Shown piece by piece: positions 32,386-42,898 of a stretch of DNA of 64,000 nt. Under the pieces are notes generated by a model. It ran no database searches. It saw only the letters and a list, made by a program, of their open reading frames with translations, and was not told where the DNA came from. This stretch comes from Cladobotryum mycophilum (Eukaryota > Ascomycota > Sordariomycetes > Hypocreales > Hypocreaceae): contig CM071589.1 in NCBI GenBank assembly GCA_036429605.1, positions 3,906,001 to 3,970,000 on the forward strand, written 5' to 3'. Position 1 is the first letter of the stretch. Every line of letters starts with the position of its first letter. A program made the translations under genes and the position numbers.

Positions 32386-33036
32386 ATGATCCAGCTAAAC
32401 TCCAAGTCGGTCGTCCTCCTGGCGGTCGGCCTCTCTGCTCTCCTTGTGGGCTTGTTCATCTACTACTACATCCAATTCTACACTACCTGCATCATGTCCA
32501 ACTCATCTTCAGCATCAACCCATTCCAACGAACCACCACGCAGACGGTTGTTTAACAGGTTCAACTTCAACTGGCTGCGCCGAAATCGACGACGCCAAAG
32601 GGACGAGGAAGAAGCCGCGGTTCATCCCCCAGTCTACTGTGTCGAGGACCTCGAGGTGCCACCTCCGGTTTACCAACGCTCACGACGAAGTCCACCTAGC
32701 GACGCGGAGCTGAGGACTCTCAGGGAGCAACTAGAAACATTGAAACATATGAGAATGTCCCACTTTGAGCCTCTCGAGAAGACACTCCACGCAGCCGAAA
32801 TCGCCAGTTTGGATTCCTGGATCAAGTACCTAGAGAACCTCATGGAAAGGAGAGCTGCTAGGCTAGCTGCCCGCGCAGCAGCCACTGCAAAGGCGGAAGC
32901 AGAGGCAGAGGCAAAAGCAGCAGCGGAAGCCAAAGCGAGAGCAAAGGCGAGAACAAGAGCAGTAGCATCATCATCGTCAAATCCGCTGAGTTTGATGACA
33001 AGGGGACCCCCTGGGAGGTTTGGCCGAACATTTTGA
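32386..33036 (+). CDS. Unknown small membrane protein with two PPxY motifs and an Ala-rich charged helix
   Basis: A single exon encodes 216 aa that I do not recognise. Residues about 9-34 are one hydrophobic segment (VVLLAVGLSALLVGLFIYYY), likely a membrane anchor. A basic region follows (RRRLFNRFNFNWLRRNRRR), then two PPVY motifs at residues 81-84 and 93-96. A helical region 107-160 ends in an Ala/Lys/Glu/Arg repeat (about 158-191). PPxY motifs bind WW domains such as those of Rsp5/Nedd4 ubiquitin ligases, so it could be a ligase adaptor; that is inference. TATAAA at 32371 lies only 15 bp before this ATG, so a shorter form from the ATG at 32494, lacking the anchor, is possible. Confidence 0.6.
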   Translation: MIQLNSKSVVLLAVGLSALLVGLFIYYYIQFYTTCIMSNSSSASTHSNEPPRRRLFNRFNFNWLRRNRRRQRDEEEAAVHPPVYCVEDLEVPPPVYQRSRRSPPSDAELRTLREQLETLKHMRMSHFEPLEKTLHAAEIASLDSWIKYLENLMERRAARLAARAAATAKAEAEAEAKAAAEAKARAKARTRAVASSSSNPLSLMTRGPPGRFGRTF

Positions 33037-33184
33037 AAGGGTTGATACGGTAACTCGACTGGTAGAAATTCACCTGCATACGGAAAAGGCCAATTTCCTT
33101 GGGATTTTCTCAGGGCGGCGACATATAGTGTGGTTAGGATTATATTCGAATAATGAATGCTGAATTTTGTTACATCTTGTCAGT

Positions 33185-34073
33185 TTACCATTCCTGAATA
33201 GCTCCGTTCTGCTTCACAACTTTGCCGATATCTGCGTCCCGCTCCCCCTCCACAACTCTCCTAACTATGTCACCGCCCAACGACGCATCTCCAGCACCGA
33301 GGGCTTTCATATGTTCCGGGCTACCGCCCAAATGAGTAGCCAGAAACCCAGAACTAATAGCCCAGACCCTCACGCCATCCTCTCTAAAGAGCCAATGCCA
33401 ATGCAGCATCACCATGTTGAGTGCCACCTTGCTTGACTTGTAACCCAACGATGAGTTGACTCCTCCTTGGGCCACCCTGCCTTGGGTGGCGGGTCATAAG
33501 CTGGCGGCACGTAAGCCGGCATGGTGCTATTTGAGTGACTGAGGATGGTGGAAAGTCCAGAGGCCAAGAAGATGAGTCTAGGTGATGAAGACTTGAGTAG
33601 CAGAGGGGAGATTGCAGCCGTGAAGATGTTGGTTCCGGTGACGTTGATGTCATAAGACTGGTTAAAAATGGATCGGAGATTGGGAACGTCTTTGCCGAAT
33701 CATCGCTGTCAAATGCAGCGCCTAGAACGACAACGGTGATTGAATTGAGCACCTATGTTATCCATCAGGTCTCTAGCTCTCACCCACCCGCATTGTTGAT
33801 CAGGACGTCAACTCTATCAAACCCAGACTGCACAACCTCGGCAGCCCTGGCAATGGACTCATCACTCGTCAATTCAACTTCCAGGGGCTCAAATGTTGAC
33901 TTGGTTTCTGGAACGAGTTCGTCGACTTTGGAAATGGCCTCCTGGGCATCTGCGAGGGTTCGAGCGCCGAGGAAGATGTGGTATGGCTTGGGGGTGCTGG
34001 CGAGGGCCTTGACGGTTTCGAAGCCGATGCCGGTGTTGGCGCCGGTGATGAGGACGATTTCTTTGACTACCAT
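33185..34073 (-). pseudogene. Short-chain dehydrogenase/reductase with two frame breaks (probable sequence errors)
   Basis: Classical SDR. Exon 1 (34073-33788) gives VLITGANTGIGFETV (nucleotide-binding) and VLINNAG. Intron 33787-33722 joins to GAAFDSD. The frame then breaks near a TTT (33691-33693) before DINVTGTNIFTAAISPLL, and again near GGG (33469-33471) before GYKSSKVALNM, which carries the catalytic Tyr-x-x-x-Lys. Two one-base insertions would make an open frame of 274 aa with all SDR motifs in order and the stop at 33187-33185. Each break needs one base more, as at other breaks in this window. NAD(P)-dependent oxidoreductase of unknown substrate. Confidence 0.72.
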
Positions 34074-34911
34074 GGTTGATCGGTTTGTTGATCGATTGGT
34101 GGTTGATGATATGGATCTTGTGACCTGGAGTCACTATGGTGTCTTTATAAGATCAATATGCGGTGAACCATCATCTCAAGTGTCTTACATTACCATTCCA
34201 TGGAGATGCCAAGGTCACCCAATGGCGGTTAGCTACTTGGTGCGTGCAACGTCGTCTTCAGAGTCACAGGTCATGGTATAGCATCAGAAACGAACCTAGT
34301 CCTCCAGAGCCATTGCTAATTTGTGAAGGAGGGGGCCCTATGAGGGGTAAATCATCCCCTGCTAGGAGATGTCGACCCGCAATGGGGACTGGGATTGACG
34401 AACCCTCCCCCTACTATGGGGGTGGATGTGACCTAAACAAGGAGTATAAAACTGATTTTCTAGCTCAATCCAGACTGTAGTTCATGAGAAAGCGCTGAAG
34501 AGTTCACACGACGATGGGTTAGGTATTATTATTAGTGCTGACGTTATAAGGTATATGCCACGTTATACAGGTTGAAGCATTCATTTTCAATCTCCTTCTA
34601 CTGTTTGCTGTGTGAGAAATGTTTCCAAGGTTCTCGAGTAATAGATAGATTGGATGGCTTACTGGTCGACGGGCATCAAGGGCCATGCCGCAGGGCTGAA
34701 GCCACCCCCGTCTCCAGACTGGATCGTATTCATCTCACAGTGACGTAGTGGTGTTATGATGACTACAAAGGTCCATACAAGCAACAAACTCCAAGTCTAC
34801 ATGGTAATCTGTCAATGAATGATAATAATAAAAAAGTTCATATCAACTACTAGACTTATCCGTATCATCTGCTACAGGTCAGTTATCAAGTATAATACTT
34901 AAACAAACACC
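34074..34911. other. Divergent promoter region: SDR / NmrA-like gene
   Basis: About 840 bp between two oppositely directed reductase-type genes; no gene seen. Confidence 0.5.
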
Positions 34912-35862
34912 ATGTCTCTCCCCATCGTAAAAGTCTGCCTCATCGGCATCGACAGCACCCTCGGCCCAGCCCTCCTCCAAGCCCTGGTCTTCGCAAACTG
35001 CTTCGACGTCTCCGTCCTCTTCATACGATCATCCTCCTCATCCAGGTACACGGCGACGCCAACAGGCGTCTCCCCCATCACCGTCTCTCCGGACCTGACC
35101 GCACAGGAACTCAAAGCCGCCCTCACGGGCCAAGACGCGGTGATCGCAGCATCTCCGATCAGGGACGTTGATCATCACATCCGCCTCGTGGATGCAGCGT
35201 TTGAGGCCGGAGTGAGGCGCTTCGTACCGGCCGAGTTTGCAAGCTGTGATGCGCGCAACCAGCAGGCGCAGATCAACTTGCAGCTATATCGTGACATGGC
35301 GCTGGTGCGCACCCAATGCGAGTATCGAGCCGCCGTTTCTGAAGTCGGGGGGCTATCATTTTCTTGGACGTCCATCATCTGCGGTCACTTCTTCGATCAT
35401 GGTCTCCTCCACGGCCTCCTCCACTTCGACCTCAACACCAAAACAGCCCAGATCCTCGACACGGGAGCCATCAAGGCCTCCATGTCGACCCTCCGCCGCG
35501 CCGCCGAGGCCACCGTCCGCGTCCTCCAGAACCCAGACGAGACGCGCAACCGCCCCGTGTACGTGCAGAGCTTCTGTCTCACGCAGCTGGAGATCCTGGC
35601 CTCCCTGGAGAGGGCCACCGGCCACGTCTGGCGCACCCAGCAGGTCGACTCGAACGCTTACCTCGAGCGGGCGCAGCGTCGGCTGGAGGGCGGGGATCGG
35701 GCGGCCGCGGAGGACATTGTGTTTGTGCTTGGCACCGTGGATGCCGATTGGACGCTCAAGAAGGAGTTTGCTATGGAGCTGTTGGGGTTGGAGGATGAGA
35801 GGCTGGACGAAGTCGTTGCCGAAGTGTTGGCTACACATAATGTGACGACAGTGTCTTCATAG
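34912..35862 (+). CDS. NmrA-like / isoflavone reductase-like NAD(P)-binding protein
   Basis: A single exon encodes 316 aa. The N-terminal Rossmann strand (IVKVCLIGIDSTLGPALLQAL) departs from the usual GxxGxxG in its first part. The DAVIAAS strand, helix and RRFVPAEFAS segment are typical of the atypical SDR subfamily that includes NmrA and isoflavone/phenylcoumaran reductases. Fungal members reduce aromatic compounds or sense NAD(P) redox state; this one cannot be assigned. No signal peptide. It is divergent from the SDR gene, so the two could share regulation. Codon use is strongly C-ending, suggesting good expression. Confidence 0.82.
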   Translation: MSLPIVKVCLIGIDSTLGPALLQALVFANCFDVSVLFIRSSSSSRYTATPTGVSPITVSPDLTAQELKAALTGQDAVIAASPIRDVDHHIRLVDAAFEAGVRRFVPAEFASCDARNQQAQINLQLYRDMALVRTQCEYRAAVSEVGGLSFSWTSIICGHFFDHGLLHGLLHFDLNTKTAQILDTGAIKASMSTLRRAAEATVRVLQNPDETRNRPVYVQSFCLTQLEILASLERATGHVWRTQQVDSNAYLERAQRRLEGGDRAAAEDIVFVLGTVDADWTLKKEFAMELLGLEDERLDEVVAEVLATHNVTTVSS

Positions 35863-37150
35863 TTGCATCGGATGCACTTAAAGCTCTGCACCTAAAAATA
35901 ACTCATCAAAGCATGCATAGTAGGATGAGATCGCTGGCGAAGCGTAGGTTCAAAAAACCGGTGTAGATCTCGCTACCTATGCATGAAATACTTTGTGTTT
36001 CACACGAGATCGCCCAGCCCACATGGTGGAACACACACATCTCCCTGCATATAGCACAACGTCAATCTCTTCCCAGCCCGTCTTTCAAACAAGGCGGACC
36101 ACTGCCAAACCTGTCTTAACTTCTCGGCTGACGTTTTCGTACAAGTCGAGGTCGAGATGATGTGCAGGCAATGGCAGCTTCCTCGATCTGTATGCAAACA
36201 TTTCATATGCCAAGCCATCCTTCGTATTGACATATCGGCTAATGTGTATTTGCCGGACGGATTCCAGATCAAAGTCGGGTCATCAATCCCTCCATAGACG
36301 AGCTGAACCACCAACACTACTTCGATACTTTGATATGCAGCATCGCAACGATGCACACAACCAACCAACCAGCCCTTGCTTCGACAACAAGATTCAGGTC
36401 CAACCATAAGACAATTGCATAAAATCTTTGCATCTTAAGCTTTTAGTCTCTCATTCGACTGAAACATCCAGTAAATCTATTTTTGGTATTCGACAGGGGC
36501 ATGAATTACATCATGGCATGTAGACTTCAACTGCCGGGGTTCCGCGATCCATGCCTGTCAGAAATTATGATTTGGGAGGGGGAGACGGCCGACGTCCCGA
36601 ATCGTCATCAATGGCCAACGTCCTTGTATGTATGTAAGAGGCGTTGAACTGAGCGGGCTTGACGTGCACCATGGTATGGCATACCCACCCTTTAAGATGT
36701 TAGAACAATGGCCAAGACAAGTGTTACCAAAATAGTCCTGTTAAGCATTATCTAGAATGCATGAGCTCGATCTTAACAACGAGGATGCTCATCGTCCTGG
36801 CTGAACGCCAAGCAGCCAGCCGCTCTTGATACGGGCCCACCACAAACATGCCATCCCTCGTAAAAACATCGCTCCCTTGCCAGCGCAACCATTCGGGGGC
36901 ATTTGCGAGGTTCAGCTACGGGCGCCACACACCACATTCCTCACTCATTCAGCGTTTGCTATTCAGGGTCTCCTATCTTGGCGACAGGAGGCATCGTAAC
37001 ACCCCAACAGCGAGGTGAGTATGGCCCTGTAATTCTGCATCTATTTAGGACTGCCTCCCGCATCAATGTCAATTCGCGTGTCGCTCTGCGATCGGGCAGA
37101 TTGGGACTTGTCCTCGTCTAAGCACTCATATTATCAATCGAGCCTTCACC
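35863..37150. other. Intergenic region, no gene seen
   Basis: About 1.3 kb with only short unrelated open frames on both strands. Confidence 0.5.
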
Positions 37151-38036
37151 ATGCCATCTCTCTTGGCCTTGCTCGTTTCTGCACTCGCAGCGTACGTAGA
37201 TTCCATCCCTATTAATAGAAAGACGAATAGCAGCTCACCTTATCAATCATGACAGAACTTCCCTCTCCGAGGCCAGGAAGCAGAGAAATTGCCCAACCAT
37301 CACCACCACAGCCACGAGATGCTCCACATGCCCGGTTGAGGACTGCATCATCCTCTCCACAATCTCGAACCCGAGAAACTGTCCTCCTGCCATTCCAACG
37401 CGGACCGTATCTTTCCCTTGCAATGGCGCGGGATGCGGTGGTGGCTGCTCCACCCAATACGTCTTTCCCACATCAACCGCTACTACCACTACCGTGACCA
37501 AACCATGCCCAACCGTCACATCTACTTTGGGACGGTGTGCCACGTGTGTCGTGCCGTTGTGCATTCTTCGGTCGACTATAAGCTCTCAAGCCGGATGCCC
37601 AGCATCAGTTCCAACTGTATCTACCAGCTTCGGTTGCAATGATCCAACGCCTTGCCCTGGAGGTTGTGCCAGTACCGAATACGTTTATGTAACGGAAGGG
37701 CCAAGTTCGACTTCGACTCCAACCGCAACCTGTACTCCGACAGTCACGGTGGCAACATATGCAGGAACAAGTGGAGGGTGCAAGTTTGATTGCGCGAATG
37801 ACTTTTGCATTCGAGATGGTGAGTAAATTGGAGCATTTTGGCCACTTGGCCAAGAAACAATGCCTGATATAAGGCTAGAAATCTTGACCCTGCCCTGCGG
37901 GTGCTCGCAAGCAGCAAGCGTCGTCACCAAGACCGAAACCATCTGCCCAACCAGCAGCCCGTGCTATAACTGCCATACAGGGTTCACATTTACGACAACG
38001 GCCACAAATTGCCCAAGTTCGTCGACCTGTCATTAG
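37151..38036 (+). CDS. Unknown secreted Cys/Thr-rich protein
   Basis: Exons 37151-37191, 37256-37818 and 37879-38036 join in frame to 253 aa. The first exon is nearly all signal peptide (MPSLLALLVSALAA). The mature part has about 27 Cys, over one tenth of residues, spaced in short units such as CSTCPVEDC, CPGGC, CATCVVPLC and CYNC, separated by Thr/Ser/Pro-rich stretches (TTTATR, TSTPTATCTPTVTVAT). I do not recognise a named family. Such proteins are usually extracellular matrix or wall-associated and heavily disulfide-bonded and O-glycosylated. No GPI signal is seen at the end (CPSSSTCH). Splice joins are supported by GTACGT/GTGAGT donors and frame; function is unknown. Confidence 0.68.
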
Positions 38037-39647
38037 GGCATATGGTATGGTATGGTATGGGCAAACAGGCAGTGCCATCGTTGCATAGCCACTCGGCTAC
38101 CTGACTCGGTATGTGAACTTGTTATTGGCAATAAAATCGGCCACTTGGCTATTTTGATTCTCCTTGGTGTGACCCGTGAGCTTTTTGGGGGAGGGGGCTT
38201 GGTGCCACGACTGTTTCCAGAATGATTGCCATGGTACGCAATGTTCGGCACAGGATCGGATGTGATACTGCGGTTCAGTACGAGGTGTGAGCGAGGTGCT
38301 GCAGTGGAAACGGCACAACTTAGGATGACAGCTCGGTTGGAAATAGATGTGCTGCGCAGTTGAGGCAAATGCAAGGGATGAATGGGATTGCAAAATGAGT
38401 ATGTACTATGTTTGTTGTATCTATGGGGTAGATGCAATAATACAGTGGAAGATGAAAGAATTTGAGGCTGTTGGTGGCTTGAATGGTGAAATGATGCACC
38501 TTGATCCGTACAGTTATCGTTTATACTTGGCACAGTGTCGATAGGTGCTTTTGACCGCTGAAGAGAAGAGCGTTTGTTGTCTGGTCAACTGTGACTTGTC
38601 CATCAGACAGTGCCATTTACACGGTGACACATGCGACAACACAGCGTCTCACTTTTTAGGCTTAAACGCTGCTAACTCAGACATACCTACCTACCTACCT
38701 AGTACTGTACCATACAGTCATACTCATGAGACTTCGAGACGGGCTCCGTTATTAGAAGTTATCGATTTTCCACGTAAGGCAGCATACGTGTTCGTATAAT
38801 CACCAGAGCAAATCAAGGTGAGGAACCCCTTCCAGCATCGCCTCATTGGCGAACCTGAACCAGGTAGCCGCCCAATGGCTGCTGCATCTGACTGAATGTT
38901 TGTTTGAGGGCCAGCCAGCATAAGAGAAAAGCAAAGAATACGGTGAGAGGACGGTCTCTCGTCTGTCCGTCTGTCCATCCGTCTGTTTGTCTCTCGCTAT
39001 GCCTGTTTGACTCGACTGGGTCCTATCGGCAGGCTCACCGAAACCTGCATTTCCTTGGAATAAAAATAAAAGACAGAGAGAAGAAGGAGGAAAAAAACAA
39101 AAATAAAAAAAGCTTGGAGCCCGCACCTCTGGCTCACTTTGGCTCTCACCCTTTGCTAAGCCCCCCAACGCTGACGTTTGTTTTTGCCATTGTTAGGCTT
39201 AGGCTCCTTGGCTTCTCACCCAAAAAGAGGCAACGACAACGTCACAAACTACACCTTGTCAGCTTTCTCCCTTGGTCTTTATTAATATCCCGGCAGGAGA
39301 TACGGCATTTGTTTTAATTCCGATCACATGTGCTGATCCTTTCTCCTTTTATCCCCCTTATGCCACTTTGAGCTGCATGCGTTCGTTGGTCGTCGTGTTA
39401 GCTCTACTGCCGAAATACACCAACCACCCTGGCTCCAAGTCATCGTGAACATCGATCGCGTGCCCGACATATCTGATACCTCTTTAGAACTGAGCCTCAT
39501 ACACCCTGGACCCCTACGGCAGTTGAAGTGTTCATAAATGTTGCGCCGTGGAAGCCATCATCACCTCACTCAACCCTTCATACTACCCCCTTCTTCTCTC
39601 AAGTCAAATCCAACCTACGTGGGTCAGGATTGAGTAATCTAGCCAAA
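38037..39647. other. Intergenic region with short repeats
   Basis: About 1.6 kb. Contains TATGG repeats near 38040-38062, a CTACCTACCTACCTAG tract near 38685 and a poly-A-rich stretch near 39060-39110. No gene seen. Confidence 0.5.
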
Positions 39648-41471
39648 ATGGAGGCCCGCTCTTTAGCATCCCTGAATATGCTAGCTGGGAATCCGCCTCA
39701 GTATCCCACAAACCCCTCCGAAGATCCACAAGCACCCTTGATACTTTACATTTCACGAGTACCCGGCACTCGAGGTACAGACCCCTACCCCCCTGTATGA
39801 CTCTCTCAGCTTGTACTAACAAACAGCAGATGTTATACTTTCACCGTTTAAACCGCAACTCAAGAATGTCACAGGCGAGGATGTTGCTAGCTCTCTCTAC
39901 TATGTTCATCTCGACATGCCTTTGACGGACTTTCCTAACCCATCACACGGAGATGAAGGGATAGGAAGATCCAGCGATGAGATATCTCCAGTCAGGACAA
40001 TCCCCAGAAAGCCCTTGCCAGGCTCAGCCCTGTCATTGGCCCCGGAGAGCCCAACACTCGCACCATCTCCACAACTTCAGCGACGACCTGTTAGCTTCGT
40101 GAGCCCTAAAGAGAATCAGCCCCCCAACTTGGAAGGCAACGTGCCGCGTCATTCAGCTCGCAGGATGATAGAATTCTCCCAGTACCTTCCAGGAACATGG
40201 ATGATTCAGGTCTAGGTCTCTCTGATGGCTCCGTTGACATGTCTCACCTATCACCACCGCCCATCAAGGTGCCAACACGCAGGCCACTTGGACCCAGACC
40301 TCTAGTGACTTCATCATTGGAGCCTCCAGACAGGTTCCCACCTCCTGTATCACAGGATGCATCTCCGGTATCTCCAGTACATGAAAACGTTCGTGCCAGA
40401 GACTTTGCGAGAAATCGGGAGCACCCAGCGACGCACAGACATAGCCGTTCGCTATCACCGAGAAAGCGTGATGACATGTCCACTCCGTTCACCTTGAATC
40501 TGATCCGGCGAGATCCCAGCACAGGTTCTCAATGGAACGTGGGCAAGATCGCATCGCACCAGGTAGACAAGTACGAATCACCGGGGCCTGATCGGAACCC
40601 CGTCTACCTGTCAGCTACTCAGGAACCCGCACCGATGCAGCATCCCCCAATCAATATTCAGATTGAAACATCGGGTTATGCCAAGTTTCGCAACATGCCC
40701 GTGAGAAAGAGTATAGATTTCAGCGCCGCGTCTGCAGCCCAGATCAGAGCCTCCTTTGATGGTGGTGCCTTTTCGCGGACCGATGGTGGCATGTATTTCA
40801 CAAGACAGGTGAACATGGCATATTCGAAAAGCTGGGCGTCGAATTTGAAAGAAAAGTTTCAACATGCGTCTCGAAAGAAGGGACATGGCCGAAATGAGAG
40901 CATGGCATCTGTCAGCTCAGTAGGCTCTGCCGATTTCTCGGTGGGGTCGCCACCGAGTCTGGGGACACCAGGCCAAGATAAGATGAAGCCTCGGGGTTAC
41001 ACATTCCAGAGCCCCTGGGACAAGAAATGCGAATTTCGAACCGGAAACGGGGGTCGAAGCGTAATATGTCGTCATGTTTTGAACGACAGTCTGACAGTCG
41101 CTTATAACCCCTTGGTGGCAGAACCATCCAAGCCATCATCGCTCATCGTTAGCGATCTCCGCTTCAACCTTCCGGGCTCTGACCTTTTCCCATCATCCGA
41201 AGCATCCAAAGACACCAAGGAAAACAAGTTGGGACACTTTGGCAAGTTCCTCAAATCGGCCACTGGCATGGATAAGGACGAGGACGAGGACGATGACTTC
41301 GTTTCTCCTTTCGACTTGAACATTGGAGGTGAGAAAGCGGGCGGAGGCCATCACGGATCTAGAGCAAAACTAGGGAAACTCATAATTTACCACGACGGAT
41401 TAAAGATGTTGGATTTATTGGTTGCAGCTAACATTGGATTATGGTGGGGGGCATGGGAAAGGAGCTTTTGA
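39648..41471 (+). pseudogene. Conserved fungal protein of unknown function; one frame break (probable sequence error)
   Basis: Exon 1 (39648-39774) and exon 2 (from 39830) are joined by a normal intron. The first ~170 residues are Pro/Ser-rich and disordered (RRPVSFVSPKENQPP). At about 40192 the frame ends in TWMIQV-stop, while one added base would continue to NMDDSGLGLSDGS and 424 further codons. The C-terminal third is compact: SPWDKKCEFRTGNGGRSVICRH, VSDLRFNLP, and KLGKLIIYHDGLKMLDLLVAANIGLWW. That C-terminal block looks like a conserved ascomycete domain of unknown function. Corrected length would be 589 aa. Possibly cytosolic or nuclear; no signal or clear membrane span except a weak one near the end. 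Confidence 0.7.
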
Positions 41472-41899
41472 GCAAGGCGTTCATATACCGCGATGTATAC
41501 CCAAACACGGCCGATGTCATGAATGATGGTAATGATTGCATGGATTTGTGGATAATAGATTTCAGCATAGAGATTGACGGTTTTGTTTTATTTATTTGTT
41601 TGTTTTCTTGTTCTAATCGAGTCGAATGTGAAGATGTTGAGAAATCCAGTACAGAAGTTGAGTGTTTGGTCACGTGAAATGTCACGAGCACGATTAACCA
41701 CCAATCATCAGCTTAGGAATGTAATCCCGCAGCGGCGACGAGGCCATTGCCGACAAAAGTGCATCACGTCAAACCGTCGCCTCCCCACGACGCAACCCAC
41801 CACAATCTCCCCTCCGCCAAGGCCTCGAGCCAGCCTCAACCTCCCGTCAATTGCGTTTTCCTCCGCATTATAAGCCAGCTCATCCTCCAACACCCCTCA
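41472..41899. other. Short intergenic region upstream of NDUFS8
   Basis: About 430 bp; leader and promoter of NDUFS8, no gene. Confidence 0.5.
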
Positions 41900-42898
41900 A
41901 TGGCGCTGGCACTGAACCCCTCTGTCGCCATGCTGGCCCGACGACAGCTCGCCAGAGCTCCCACCGGCTCCTTTGCGGCGGCGACGAGGATGCTGGTCGC
42001 CCACAATCAGCAGCTGAGGGGCTATGCGACACCAAGGGGCCCTCCTCCGGCGAACTTCAGGACGAGCAGGCACCCCGAATGGCCTGGGGATAGGGACTCT
42101 ACGCTGGACAAATTAGGCAAGTACTTCCTCATGACCGAGATGGCCAGGGGAATGTACGTTTTGCTGGAGCAGTTCTTCCGACCACCGTACGTTTGCTGTT
42201 GAGGATTTTGCTGGGAGCTAGGTTTTAGTGCAGGAACGCTGATGTTGGGCGCAGTTACACCATCTACTATCCTTTCGAAAAGGTATGCGAGATGTCGATT
42301 ATGACGGGCACTTGGACCTCAATTGGACAAAGCAATTGACCTTTGAACAGGGTCCCATCTCCCCCGATTCCGTGGCGAGCACGCCCTACGACGATATCCC
42401 TCCGGTGAAGAGCGATGCATTGCCTGCAAGCTCTGTGAGGCTGTAAGTCTAACTTGCAAATCTACTCGGAAAACAAACAAACAAAAATGCTTACAACTGC
42501 TTTTAAGATCTGCCCTGCCCAGGCCATCACGATCGAGGCTGAAGAGCGTGCCGATGGTTCTCGTCGTACTACCCGCTACGATATCGACATGACCAAGTGC
42601 ATCTACTGCGGTTTCTGCCAAGAATCCTGCCCTGTCGACGCCATTGTCGAGAGCCCCAACGCTGAATACGCTACCGAAACAAGAGAAGAGCTGTTGTACA
42701 ACAAGGGTGCGTATACTTCCCAAGTTTCTTGGCGACATCTTTTCCAACCAGCTTCTTTACGCTTCAACCATGTTTCTTCCTCCACATCACATGTACCCCC
42801 TGACTAATGTGCAACATATAGAGAAACTTCTATCAAACGGAGACAAGTGGGAGCCTGAACTAGCAGCCGCCATCCGAGCGGACTCGCCCTACCGATAA
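41900..42898 (+). CDS. NDUFS8: Complex I 23-kDa iron-sulfur subunit (NDUFS8/TYKY); one-base frame break in exon 3
   Basis: Exons 41900-42186, 42255-42282, 42351-42442, 42508-42706 and 42822-42898. An Arg/Ala-rich mitochondrial presequence is followed by YTIYYPFEK, GPISP, GEHALRRYPSGEE and two 4Fe-4S motifs, CIACKLCEAICP and CIYCGFCQESCP, which carry electrons through clusters N6a/N6b to quinone. As written, exon 3 is one base short in a C5 run (42361-42365). One more C gives the invariant RFRGEHALRRYP and a 227-aa protein of normal length. Every other exon and splice site is intact, so this is very probably a sequence error in a functional gene. It forms part of the peripheral arm of NADH:ubiquinone oxidoreductase. 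Confidence 0.92.

Noticed and set aside
38684..38702. CTACCTACC tract as CRISPR-like or transposon end
   Set aside because: Short tandem motif that recurs singly in this window's intergenic DNA; no spacers, terminal repeats or coding element.
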